A stretch of 64,000 nt of DNA from an uncultured Peptococcaceae bacterium (lineage in GTDB: Bacteria > Bacillota > Peptococcia > Peptococcales > Peptococcaceae): assembly GCA_910585405.1 (NCBI GenBank), contig CAJUDO010000001.1, forward strand, positions 160,089 through 224,088, written 5' to 3'. Each line of letters begins with the position of its first letter. Within the stretch, counting starts at the first letter, position 1. Made by a program: the position numbers and the translations under genes. The notes beneath the pieces were generated by a model. The model was not told the origin of the DNA. It was given only the letters and a program-made list of their open reading frames with translations, and made no database searches. Shown here in pieces: positions 51,935 through 60,595 of this stretch.

Positions 51935-54796
51935 TCACAGTTCCCCGTTTTCCACCATATCTGTATATTGTGCCATGGTCACCTTAATCTGCCGCGGCTT
52001 GCTGCCCTCATAGGGTCCCACCAGGCCGCGCTGCTCCATCTGGTCCACAATGCGGGCCGCTCTTGTATATCCCACACGGAAACGGCGCTGCAAAAGGGAA
52101 ATGGACGCCTGACCGTTTTCAATAAACAATCTGGTCGCCTCAGGAATCAGCTCATCCCAGGCCTCCTCCACTTCTTCCTCTTTCTCCGTGGTGATCATCT
52201 CTGTCCCGATTTCCTCATTGTACACCGGCTGTGCCTGATTCTTGACAGCTTCCGTAATACGCTCAATTTCTTGGTCAGATACATATACACCCTGTACCCG
52301 CTGCGGTTTGGGCATCCCGGTAGGATAGAAAAGCATATCGCCCCGACCCAGCAGTTTTTCCGCTCCGCCCATGTCCAGAATGGTACGGGAATCGGTCTGC
52401 GACGACACCGCAAAGGCAATCCGCGATGGCATATTGGCCTTGATAATCCCCGTGATGACGTCCACAGAAGGCCGCTGGGTCGCTACCACCAGATGAATCC
52501 CCGCCGCACGGGCCAGCTGCGCCAAACGGCAAATGGCATCCTCCACATCAGCAGGCGCCACCATCATCAAATCCGCCAGCTCATCAATAAGCACTACAAT
52601 ATACGGCATAATTTCTATGGCATCCCGCTCTTCCTCTGTAGCAGCTGCCGCCCGCCGCTCCTCTGACAATCTGTTAAAACGGGTCATATCCTTTACGCCG
52701 TGGGTGGCAAACACCTCATAACGGCGGTCCATCTCATGCACAGCCCAGCGCAGCGCAGAAGCCGCCTTTTTGGCATCGGTCACCACCGGTGAAATCAAAT
52801 GAGGGATTCCATTATAATTGCCCAATTCCACCTTTTTCGGGTCCACCATGACAAATTTCACTTCATCGGGCGTCGCTTTATAAAGGATACTGTTGATCAA
52901 CGTATTGATGCACACCGATTTCCCCGAACCGGTAGAACCTGCAATCAACAGATGGGGCATCTTGGCCAGATCGGCCACAATGGCCTGTCCGCTGATATCC
53001 TTGCCCAAAGCCACCGTCAACTTTGATTTGCTGTTTTGGAAGGCATCGCTCTCAAGCACTTCCCGCAAACCCACCATTGTCGTCGATTTGTTGGGCACCT
53101 CAATCCCGACCGCAGCCTTTCCGGGAATAGGCGCCTCAATGCGCACCCCTGCCACTGCCATACTCAACGCAATATCGTCAGCCAGATTGATAATCTTGCT
53201 GACCTTCACACCTGCCGCCGGACGAAATTCATATTGCGTAATCGCCGGCCCACAGCTGACATTTACAATTTTCCCTTTTACGCCAAAATCATTCAACGTT
53301 TTTTCCAGCTGCTCCACATTTTGCATCATGGCTGCCATGCTTTTTTTATCGCCGGCATTTTTATTTTCATCCAGCAAATCAATGGAAGGAAGCCGATATC
53401 CCTGCTCCTGCCGTTCTTCCCGCAACGGAGATGCCGCTGCGGCAACAGGCGCCGATTCCTTTACCATAGTTTCCTCGCGGTGCGCTGTCGTTTCTGTTGT
53501 CCTTCTCGCCTGCACCGCTTCACCCTTTATCGGTGCTGCCGCTCTGGCTGCCGTAGCTGCCTCATCCCGCGGCATGGCCGTCACTTTCCGCGGAAGTTCA
53601 TTTTCCGGCTTCAGCTCAAGTCCCGGTTCCTCTGGATATTCCGTCAAATTGTCATCGTCAGTTCTCAGTACTTCTGTTTCCTGTACTGCCTTTTCCTCTG
53701 CTGCCTTTTCCTGAACGGCTTTCTCCTTTGCCTCCTCCTCCATGCGATTGCGAATCTGCCGTTTCTCCAGAAGCTGACGGAAATCCTCCACAGAATCAGC
53801 GATATAATAAGGCTCTTTTTTCAGCGGTTCACGGGGACTCAAGCCCACCCGCGGCTCCTGCTCATCCAGCGCTTTATGAATCTCCGCCAGACTGTTCAGC
53901 ACAACAGTATGCTCCTTGGGAATCACCACATATTCCGCGCCGGTGTAACGGGGATACTGTCCCTTCTTTTCCCCGGACGTTGCCTGTTTGTCCTCCACAA
54001 AAAAGCGCTTCAATTTTCCCAGCCTGCTCTCCTTTTTCGGCGGGGCAGCCTGCTCCGCCGCATACGCAGCTTTTTCTTTTTTTATGATTTTTTCTTCTCT
54101 CTGCTCTGTGGATTTTTTCTTACCCTGCCTGTCCTTTTCCTTTCGAGAACCTGACATTTCTTCCTCCTCATCCTCTTCTTCAATAAAAATGAAACTCAAC
54201 AGTTTCTCTTTTATCTGCACCCACTTCTCACCAATCGCCGCAAAGAACGTCTCATTTTGTCCCGCAAGCAATCCGTATGCCATGAATATCAAAGCAATCA
54301 CAGCCACACAGAACAGTACAATATAAGCGCCTACCGATCCCAGCGCCTTTTGCAGCAGCATGGAAATCGCCGCGCCCAGGACGCCGCCGCCATTGCCGCA
54401 CAAGCCTAATATAAAATTATCTTTTATATTCACGTAGGTCACATTCATATGCAGCATTGTCAAAATTGCCAGACCAGCCATGACAACGCCAGCCACCTGT
54501 ATCTGGCTCAATTGTTTTCCTGACAGCAGACACAACCCGCACAGGCAAAACAAAAACGGAAACAGCAAAATGCCCCGCCCTGTAAGCCCATGCATCACCA
54601 GATAAAACAATCCGCCTAAAAACCCCGTTTTCTCACGCAAAAGCGCACTGTACGCGCCCAGCTCCATACCACTTCCGTCAGGTGCCTGTAAAATCGTCCA
54701 TCCACTGTACAACGCCAGAGCTAGCATCGCCACACCCAACAGCATGTGCGTAACATTCAATGTCTCTTTTTTCTTTATATTCTCGGTTTTCGCCAT
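51935..54796 (-). CDS. ftsK: FtsK/SpoIIIE DNA translocase
   Basis: 953 residues. Four N-terminal membrane segments (first: LLGVAMLALALYSGWTIL), a long charged Glu/Lys/Ala linker (about residues 210-470), a motor with Walker A IAGSTGSGKSVCIN and Walker B YIVVLIDELADLMM, and a gamma winged-helix (ASISLLQRRFRVGYTRAARI) that reads KOPS/SRS sites. It pumps chromosomes through the septum at division, and into the forespore in spore formers. A GAGGTGAGC site precedes the ATG. Confidence 0.97.
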   Translation of the reverse strand: MAKTENIKKKETLNVTHMLLGVAMLALALYSGWTILQAPDGSGMELGAYSALLREKTGFLGGLFYLVMHGLTGRGILLFPFLFCLCGLCLLSGKQLSQIQVAGVVMAGLAILTMLHMNVTYVNIKDNFILGLCGNGGGVLGAAISMLLQKALGSVGAYIVLFCVAVIALIFMAYGLLAGQNETFFAAIGEKWVQIKEKLLSFIFIEEEDEEEEMSGSRKEKDRQGKKKSTEQREEKIIKKEKAAYAAEQAAPPKKESRLGKLKRFFVEDKQATSGEKKGQYPRYTGAEYVVIPKEHTVVLNSLAEIHKALDEQEPRVGLSPREPLKKEPYYIADSVEDFRQLLEKRQIRNRMEEEAKEKAVQEKAAEEKAVQETEVLRTDDDNLTEYPEEPGLELKPENELPRKVTAMPRDEAATAARAAAPIKGEAVQARRTTETTAHREETMVKESAPVAAAASPLREERQEQGYRLPSIDLLDENKNAGDKKSMAAMMQNVEQLEKTLNDFGVKGKIVNVSCGPAITQYEFRPAAGVKVSKIINLADDIALSMAVAGVRIEAPIPGKAAVGIEVPNKSTTMVGLREVLESDAFQNSKSKLTVALGKDISGQAIVADLAKMPHLLIAGSTGSGKSVCINTLINSILYKATPDEVKFVMVDPKKVELGNYNGIPHLISPVVTDAKKAASALRWAVHEMDRRYEVFATHGVKDMTRFNRLSEERRAAAATEEERDAIEIMPYIVVLIDELADLMMVAPADVEDAICRLAQLARAAGIHLVVATQRPSVDVITGIIKANMPSRIAFAVSSQTDSRTILDMGGAEKLLGRGDMLFYPTGMPKPQRVQGVYVSDQEIERITEAVKNQAQPVYNEEIGTEMITTEKEEEVEEAWDELIPEATRLFIENGQASISLLQRRFRVGYTRAARIVDQMEQRGLVGPYEGSKPRQIKVTMAQYTDMVENGEL

Positions 54797-54969
54797 ACGC
54801 TCACCTCAAAATCACTTATTTTCAGAATCTTTATTATAACACAAATCCTTTACAAAATAAAAGAAAAACAAAGCAAATGTTCTCAAAAACACAAATTTCT
54901 CAACCAGACAACCAGTTTATGTCCGCGCAACAAACCTTTTACAGCAATACAGCAAATCAGGACAATAAA

Positions 54970-55002
54970 GAAAAATGCCTCACTGCATAAGCAATGAAGC
55001 AT
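54970..55002 (-). terminator. Terminator of the tRNA-Arg gene
   Basis: Minus strand ATGCtTCAtTGC / GCAgTGAgGCAT hairpin with TTTTTC after it, 11 bases past the tRNA 3' end. Confidence 0.75.
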
Positions 55003-55012
55003 CTTCTCATCA

Positions 55013-55084
55013 TACGCCTGATTGGAATCGAACCAACGCACCTGGCTCCGGAGGCCAGTGCTCTATCCACTGAGCTACAGGCGC
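55013..55084 (-). tRNA. tRNA-Arg (anticodon CCG)
   Basis: 72-nt cloverleaf on the minus strand: 7-bp acceptor, D-stem GCTC/GAGC, anticodon stem CTGGC/GCCAG with loop CTCCGGA (anticodon CCG), T-arm with TTCGATT. The first acceptor pair is G1-U72. No CCA is encoded. It reads CGG arginine codons. Confidence 0.95.
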
Positions 55085-55104
55085 ACATCCAAACCACCTT
55101 TAAT

Positions 55105-55133
55105 ATGATACCCGAAATCAATTGATTTGTAAA
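55105..55133 (-). promoter_or_regulatory. Promoter of tRNA-Arg
   Basis: Minus strand TTTACA, 17 bases, TATCAT, 20 bases before the mature 5' end. Confidence 0.65.
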
Positions 55134-55262
55134 GCCTTTCTTTGTAAATTTCTGTGAGAAGTTTCGCATTTCTCATGCGCTGTCCTCCCCCTCTCTTCCC
55201 ATAAAGTCCACAGGGAGCATGCAGATTCCCCTGCGCCTGTCCAATCTCCCGCCAATCCTCAC

Positions 55263-55293
55263 TTGACAACGCTCCGCGTTATGATAGTATAAT
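55263..55293 (+). promoter_or_regulatory. Promoter of the PHP phosphatase gene
   Basis: Consensus TTGACA and TATAAT separated by 19 bases (one or two bases long), 45 bases before the ATG. Confidence 0.55.
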
Positions 55294-55338
55294 AAATTAG
55301 CAGATATTTTTTGTACCATTGAAAAAGTGAGGATTTCT

Positions 55339-56142
55339 ATGTATATCGATTATCATTTACACTCCCAATTTTCCTGCGACAGCCTGACCAACATGGAAGC
55401 CATCTGTCAGGCCGCATTGTCCGCCGGACTGGACGAAATTGCCTTTACAGACCATATGGATTTCACCTATCCATTACAATATGAAAATCACTACATCCAT
55501 GACCTGGACAATTATCTGGACACCATCAACCAATACAGGCAACGCTACAGCGGGCAGCTGGTCATCCGTGCCGGTGTAGAAATCGGGATGGAACGGCACC
55601 GCCTGGCGCAGTGCGAGAGCTTTTTGAAACGCTATCCCTTCGACTTTGTCATCGGCTCCGTCCACGAAATCGACGGCATCGCCGTCAGCCAGAAAGCCTT
55701 TTTTCAGGGAAAAACGAAAGAACAGGTCTATCGGCAATACTACGGCGCCATCCTGGACTGCATCCGGCACTTCGACGACTTCGACGTCATCGGCCATTTG
55801 GATTACTGCAAGCGCTACTGTCCATTGCCCTATGAGCCTGGCGATCACCTCATTGCCATGGACGTCGTGACCGAGCTTTTGCAGGAACTGATTCGCCGCG
55901 GCAAAGGATTGGAAATCAATACCTCCGGCTTTCGGCATAAATCCGCCATGGGATTGCCCCACTTTGACATCCTGCGCCATTACCGGCAGCTGGGCGGCAC
56001 CCGCATCACCATCGGCTCCGACAGCCACCGCAGCGAGTACGTGGGATACAAAGTAGCAGAAACCACCGCCGTGCTGAAAACATTGGGCTTTACCCATATC
56101 TCCACCTTCGGGCACCGCCATGAATATCCCGTGGCGCTGTGA
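55339..56142 (+). CDS. Histidinol-phosphatase, PHP family (HisK/HisJ type)
   Basis: 267 residues. PHP metal motifs: YIDYHLHSQFSCDS, ITFTDH-like EIAFTDHMDF, VIRAGVEIGMERHR, FVIGSVHEIDGI, FDVIGHLDYCKR, and the C-terminal ITIGSDSHRSEYVG. It removes phosphate from L-histidinol phosphate in histidine synthesis, but isolated PHP genes may act on other phosphates. No other his genes are adjacent. The frame opens at a GTG inside the SD region; the ATG at 55339, just after GTGAGGA, is preferred. Confidence 0.85.
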   Translation: MYIDYHLHSQFSCDSLTNMEAICQAALSAGLDEIAFTDHMDFTYPLQYENHYIHDLDNYLDTINQYRQRYSGQLVIRAGVEIGMERHRLAQCESFLKRYPFDFVIGSVHEIDGIAVSQKAFFQGKTKEQVYRQYYGAILDCIRHFDDFDVIGHLDYCKRYCPLPYEPGDHLIAMDVVTELLQELIRRGKGLEINTSGFRHKSAMGLPHFDILRHYRQLGGTRITIGSDSHRSEYVGYKVAETTAVLKTLGFTHISTFGHRHEYPVAL

Positions 56143-56168
56143 GATAGTATAGGAAACAATACAGCGTG

Positions 56169-56203
56169 AAAGAAGCCTCCGCGATTCGTGGAGGCTTCTT
56201 TTT
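56169..56203 (+). terminator. Terminator after the PHP phosphatase gene
   Basis: AAGAAGCCTCC / GGAGGCTTCTT perfect stem, then TTTTG. Confidence 0.85.
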
Positions 56204-56211
56204 GTTGAAAA

Positions 56212-56265
56212 GCACCGGCCATTCAGACTGGTGCCCATGGATTATCTTCGGTTCAAGTCAAAGCA
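56212..56265. repeat. 54-bp direct repeat, left copy
   Basis: Differs from 63293-63346 at two of 54 positions. It begins GCACCGGCCATTCAGACTGG and ends AGTCAAAGCA, directly abutting the hsdR stop codon. Its GCACC / GGTGC ends pair, and on the minus strand TTTTC follows, so it also serves as the hsdR terminator. Confidence 0.9.
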
Positions 56266-59265
56266 TTATTCTTCTCTTAATTTCTTATAAATATCATTCA
56301 GGAACACCTGCATCAACTCACGTTTCTTCTCGTCGTTATCCAATAACAGTGCGAAGAAGTCCTGATTCTGCTCATACCCGGCAATCAAAGCATCCTGCAC
56401 GGCGTCAAAATAAGCAAAGCGGAAATCTTTTAGAGAGTTATTCCGTGCACTATCTCGCAGATGTCCGTTCTTCAGCAAGATATCTCGCATTTGCAGAGCA
56501 GACTTAGAGGCCACGTCCACATCAAAATTTTTATTATATGCTGCATTGATCTCATCAATAATCTCGGACAACTTCTTTTTCACGGCTTCATCCATATAGA
56601 CCTCGCTGGGTGTCGGTAGGCTCACCTCTGGCTTAGATTCAATCTCATGTGTGTTTTCTCCAGTCTTTTTCTGACGGAAGTTCGTGGCACTAATTTTGTC
56701 AGCAATATCAAAATCATTTCCACCGCTGCCCACTTCAATCTCCTTGATTAGATACGAAAGAAAATTATACTTCTTATGCAGATCAACACTTTCAAAACAG
56801 GTTGCCTGAATCAAGAAACTATAAAAGCGAAGAAATCTCTTGATTGTCCCACGTATCTCCAACTTTTCCAGTTCGGAATGTTGTTTAATGATTTGCAGAG
56901 ATTTATCTAACAACGCCCACATTCTGGCTTTTTCTCTCGCTGTCCGTTTGTCCTGATACAGGTATCCGTTAAACTCCTCAATATCGTCAATATCGAGAAA
57001 GTTATACTGATCCACCTGGGCTTCCACCGCCCGGATATCCGAAGGAGTGATGGTCTCGTTCAGAATTGTCTCGGTATAGAACGGGGCAAAGGATGCTTGA
57101 ATATCCTCATATTCATTTTTGAAATCCAGCACAAAAGTTTTCTTATCGTAAGGTGCACAAATGCGGTTCAGGCGAGAAAGGGTCTGCACAGCATTGACTC
57201 CCCGCAGGCGCTTGTCCACATACATGGCACAGAGCTTCGGCTGGTCAAAGCCAGTTTGATACTTGTTCGCCACCAACAGCACCTGATAGCTGTTGCTGTC
57301 AAACACTTCCGGCAAATCTTCTTCCTTAATGCCGTTCATCACCGCTTCGGTGTATTCGTGGCCGTCCAGAGAGACCTTACCCGAAAACGCCACCAGTGCA
57401 CGAATACCCGTGTACCCATGCTTGGAAATATAGGTCTCAAACTCGTTCCGGTATTTGACTGCTGCCTGCCGTGACGACGTAATGACCATGGCTTTTGCTT
57501 TGCCGCCTAACTCCTGCATGATTCTGTTCTTGAAATGTTCAATAATGATCTCCACTTTCTGGGCAATGTTGGTATCATGCAGTTCAATATACTTGGCAAT
57601 TTTACGCTTTGCGGCAATCGTCTCCAGTTCTGGATCATCCTCAATAGCCTTATTGATCTCAAAATAAGTCTTGTAGGTCACATAGTTTTGCAGCACATCC
57701 AGAATAAAGCCTTCCTCAATGGCTTGCTTCATGGAATAAAGGTCAAAGGCGACTTTTTTCCCTTCTTCATTCAGGCAGCCGAACAACTGCAAGGTAGTCG
57801 GTTTCGGGGTTGCGGTAAAGGCAATCATGGAAACATTGGGCTGCTTTCCACTGCGGGCAATCTCGTCCTCGATAATATCGCCCATGGATTTTTCTTCTTC
57901 CGACACATCAACAGAGGTGCTCAGCTTGCGGCTCTCTGAGAGAGCATACGTCACCGCCTCCATGGCAGTTCCGGCGGTAGAAGAATGCGCCTCGTCGATG
58001 ATTACGGCAAAGGTTTTGCTTTTCAGCTCCTGCACAAGTTCCTGAATGTACATGAACTTGTGGATGGTGGTCACAATGATTTTCGTATTACTGTTTAAGG
58101 CATCTGCCAGATCTTTGGAGGTGCATTTTTCATCCATGACCTTGATCAGACCTGCCTTGTGCTCCAGTGAAAGTACCGCATTCTGAAGCTGACGATCTAC
58201 CACGATACGGTCAGTGATAATGCAGACTGTATCAAAAATGACTTTATTTTCCCTATCGTGCAAAGAGGCCAGACGGTGTGCCAGCCATGCGATGGTATTG
58301 GTTTTGCCGCTGCCGGCCGAATGCTCAATGAGATAATTTTTCTCGCTGTGGTGTTCCATCACATCTGCCACCAGCTTGCGCACGGCATTGAACTGGTGAT
58401 AGCGGGGAAAAATCAGCGTTTCCTTGGTGACACGCTTGCCGGTATCCAGGTCTTTCTTCGTCTCCTTTTGCAGAAAAATGATTTTGTCAATCAGATACAG
58501 CACCGTATCTTTTTTGAGGATATCTTCCCACATATAGGAAACATTGATACCGTTTTCGTTGTGTGGGTTCCCCTTGCCAGAGTGGATACCTACACCACAG
58601 CCTTTATTAAACGGCAGAAAAAAAGAAGATTTTCCTTTCAGATTGGTACACATATAGACTTCGTTCAAATCCATGGCAAAGTGGGCCAGACAGCCCGCTT
58701 TGAATTTCAGCAGGCGTGTCTTGTAATCCCGTTCATATTTATACTGACGGATAGCGTCTTCATAATTCTGGCCGCTGGTATTGCATTTCAGTTCAAAGGT
58801 GAAAATGGCAATGCCGTTAAGGAAAATCACAAGGTCAATGCGTTCGCCTTCTTTATGCCAGACTTCCTCCATCACCGAGAGGACATTCTGCTGATACAGC
58901 GCTTCTGCTTTTTGGTTGAAGGTGGTTGCAGGCTTGCGGTACATGAAGGTGAGGCATACACCGTTATCAAACTCCACACCGTGTTTGAGCACATCCAGCA
59001 AACTGCGGTTTTTCTTGTTGACCTCATTGTTGATATAGTTGAGGATAGTCTGGCTGGTCTTGTCGCCATAGAGTTTTTTCAGCCGGGTCAATGCATCCGG
59101 CTGGGTTGCTTCTAAAAAAGAGAATAGCAGCTCCACATCCATGCCGTAGCCGGGATCGTAAGCGGTAGAGGGACGCACCTGATAACCGTTTTCCTTTTCC
59201 AGCATTTCCAGTATGTATGCCTGATAATCTGCCTTTTCCTTTAATTGCCCTGCCTTGATGGCCAT
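56266..59265 (-). CDS. hsdR: Type I restriction enzyme R subunit
   Basis: 999 residues, full length. N-terminal nuclease of the PD-(D/E)xK type: Asp144 (ERIDLVIF) and Glu158-x-Lys160 (FTFELKCN), then DEAD-like translocase with Walker A SAGSGKTNTI (about 317-324), IIDEAHSS (DEAH) and the late motif LSRLNRICAP. It pumps DNA and cleaves at distance when the HsdS site is unmethylated. It has one base to hsdS. The stop codon touches the left 54-bp repeat. Confidence 0.97.
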   Translation of the reverse strand: MAIKAGQLKEKADYQAYILEMLEKENGYQVRPSTAYDPGYGMDVELLFSFLEATQPDALTRLKKLYGDKTSQTILNYINNEVNKKNRSLLDVLKHGVEFDNGVCLTFMYRKPATTFNQKAEALYQQNVLSVMEEVWHKEGERIDLVIFLNGIAIFTFELKCNTSGQNYEDAIRQYKYERDYKTRLLKFKAGCLAHFAMDLNEVYMCTNLKGKSSFFLPFNKGCGVGIHSGKGNPHNENGINVSYMWEDILKKDTVLYLIDKIIFLQKETKKDLDTGKRVTKETLIFPRYHQFNAVRKLVADVMEHHSEKNYLIEHSAGSGKTNTIAWLAHRLASLHDRENKVIFDTVCIITDRIVVDRQLQNAVLSLEHKAGLIKVMDEKCTSKDLADALNSNTKIIVTTIHKFMYIQELVQELKSKTFAVIIDEAHSSTAGTAMEAVTYALSESRKLSTSVDVSEEEKSMGDIIEDEIARSGKQPNVSMIAFTATPKPTTLQLFGCLNEEGKKVAFDLYSMKQAIEEGFILDVLQNYVTYKTYFEINKAIEDDPELETIAAKRKIAKYIELHDTNIAQKVEIIIEHFKNRIMQELGGKAKAMVITSSRQAAVKYRNEFETYISKHGYTGIRALVAFSGKVSLDGHEYTEAVMNGIKEEDLPEVFDSNSYQVLLVANKYQTGFDQPKLCAMYVDKRLRGVNAVQTLSRLNRICAPYDKKTFVLDFKNEYEDIQASFAPFYTETILNETITPSDIRAVEAQVDQYNFLDIDDIEEFNGYLYQDKRTAREKARMWALLDKSLQIIKQHSELEKLEIRGTIKRFLRFYSFLIQATCFESVDLHKKYNFLSYLIKEIEVGSGGNDFDIADKISATNFRQKKTGENTHEIESKPEVSLPTPSEVYMDEAVKKKLSEIIDEINAAYNKNFDVDVASKSALQMRDILLKNGHLRDSARNNSLKDFRFAYFDAVQDALIAGYEQNQDFFALLLDNDEKKRELMQVFLNDIYKKLREE

Positions 59266-59266
59266 C

Positions 59267-60595
59267 TCACTGCACCTCCTTCACTCGTTTTTTGCCTGTC
59301 ACATATTCGTAGATGAGGGATTTTTTGTGTTGTTGAATAGTAGAGAGTTGCTTCTTTTTCCCAATAATTAAATTGTCAATTTGAGAGCAAATGTTATTTA
59401 AGTATTTAACAATAGCCTTTTGTTCTTCAATCGGTGGGATACAAATCTTGTACTTTCCAAGATTATCTGCTGATAAATTTGGCTGTGCTGTACCATTATC
59501 CCACCAATATCGCTGAACTTCCTCTATGTGAGAGTTCAAGCAATAATAAAGATACTCTGCTGAGATTCTCACACTACGAATTGCCACTAATGATGAAGCA
59601 ACTGTTCCCTGATTCATATCAACAATGGCATTTTTTCCGACACTTCCTCGCAAGCAATATAAGATATCTCCCGACCTAAGCTTAACGCCGCCCATTATGC
59701 GATACTTTTCTTCAGAAATATAATCCATATTATCCATATTAAGTCCATCGCCCTCAAGATGGCCTGCATTTATGAATGGTATTCCTTCAGATTGTAATTC
59801 GCTTTTAGCGGGATAGTTTTCTCCTCTGTCGCCATTGTGGAATGTGACACGATATTTGATAGGTTCTACATCCCAATGCGCCGGAATTTCCCCCATCCAC
59901 TCAACCCCACTATCCTTCATCGGCACAGACTTGTCCGATCCCTTGGTTACCGTTTCGGTAATCAGGGATTTTTTGTATTGCTGCAAAAGCGCAATCTGCT
60001 TTTCCAAATCTGCGGCAATGCCGTCAATCTGGGCACATTCTTTGTCGAGAAAATCTGCGATAGCCTGTTGTTCCTCAATATTTGGAAAAGCAAGCCAAAA
60101 CTGTCCCAGTTGGCTTCGACTGATTCTTGACATTGTTGCACCACGGGCAATCATATTGGCGTGTTCAGCATATCCATCAGCATTCATCCCATACATAATA
60201 AACTTTTTATTATAGTTGGCATTTGGACGCAAAATAACGTTATCAACAGCCACAACATAACGGGATTCAGTATCCGGAATAATGCAAGCTCTTCCAATCG
60301 GCTCATTAAGCCGTGAAATCATCAAATCACCCGGGTATACATTCAAGCAATGTAATTCTGAGAAAGTCTTTTCGGAAATGTATCCGCATCCTTGCTCCTT
60401 ATAAAATCCAGCGCCAACGTTTCCGGTAGTTAGATAACGAATCCCACTTTCTTCTATTACATCGCTTTCTATCCAGTCACCATCAAAAAACAAAGTTCCA
60501 GGCTCCGTTGCCAAATATTTGACCTTATTGATCTCCCATGATGATGGAATATCCTTAATCCACTCAATCCCACTGGATTTCATCTGCTCTGCCAT
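59267..60595 (-). CDS. hsdS: Type I restriction enzyme specificity subunit
   Basis: 442 residues with two target-recognition domains and two spacer helices. Each half begins with the same pattern: KSSGIEWIKDIPSSWEINKV near the N-terminus and KDSGVEWMGEIPAHWDVEPI in the middle. Spacer helices are seen in EEQQAIADFLDKECAQIDGI and EEQKAIVKYLNNICSQIDNL. The two TRDs read the two halves of a bipartite site; sequence alone does not give that site. Its ATG overlaps the hsdM stop (TAATG). Confidence 0.96.
   Translation of the reverse strand: MAEQMKSSGIEWIKDIPSSWEINKVKYLATEPGTLFFDGDWIESDVIEESGIRYLTTGNVGAGFYKEQGCGYISEKTFSELHCLNVYPGDLMISRLNEPIGRACIIPDTESRYVVAVDNVILRPNANYNKKFIMYGMNADGYAEHANMIARGATMSRISRSQLGQFWLAFPNIEEQQAIADFLDKECAQIDGIAADLEKQIALLQQYKKSLITETVTKGSDKSVPMKDSGVEWMGEIPAHWDVEPIKYRVTFHNGDRGENYPAKSELQSEGIPFINAGHLEGDGLNMDNMDYISEEKYRIMGGVKLRSGDILYCLRGSVGKNAIVDMNQGTVASSLVAIRSVRISAEYLYYCLNSHIEEVQRYWWDNGTAQPNLSADNLGKYKICIPPIEEQKAIVKYLNNICSQIDNLIIGKKKQLSTIQQHKKSLIYEYVTGKKRVKEVQ

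Noticed and set aside
53036..54154. 372-codon plus frame opposite ftsK
   Set aside because: Antisense shadow over the ftsK linker, caused by its biased codon composition.
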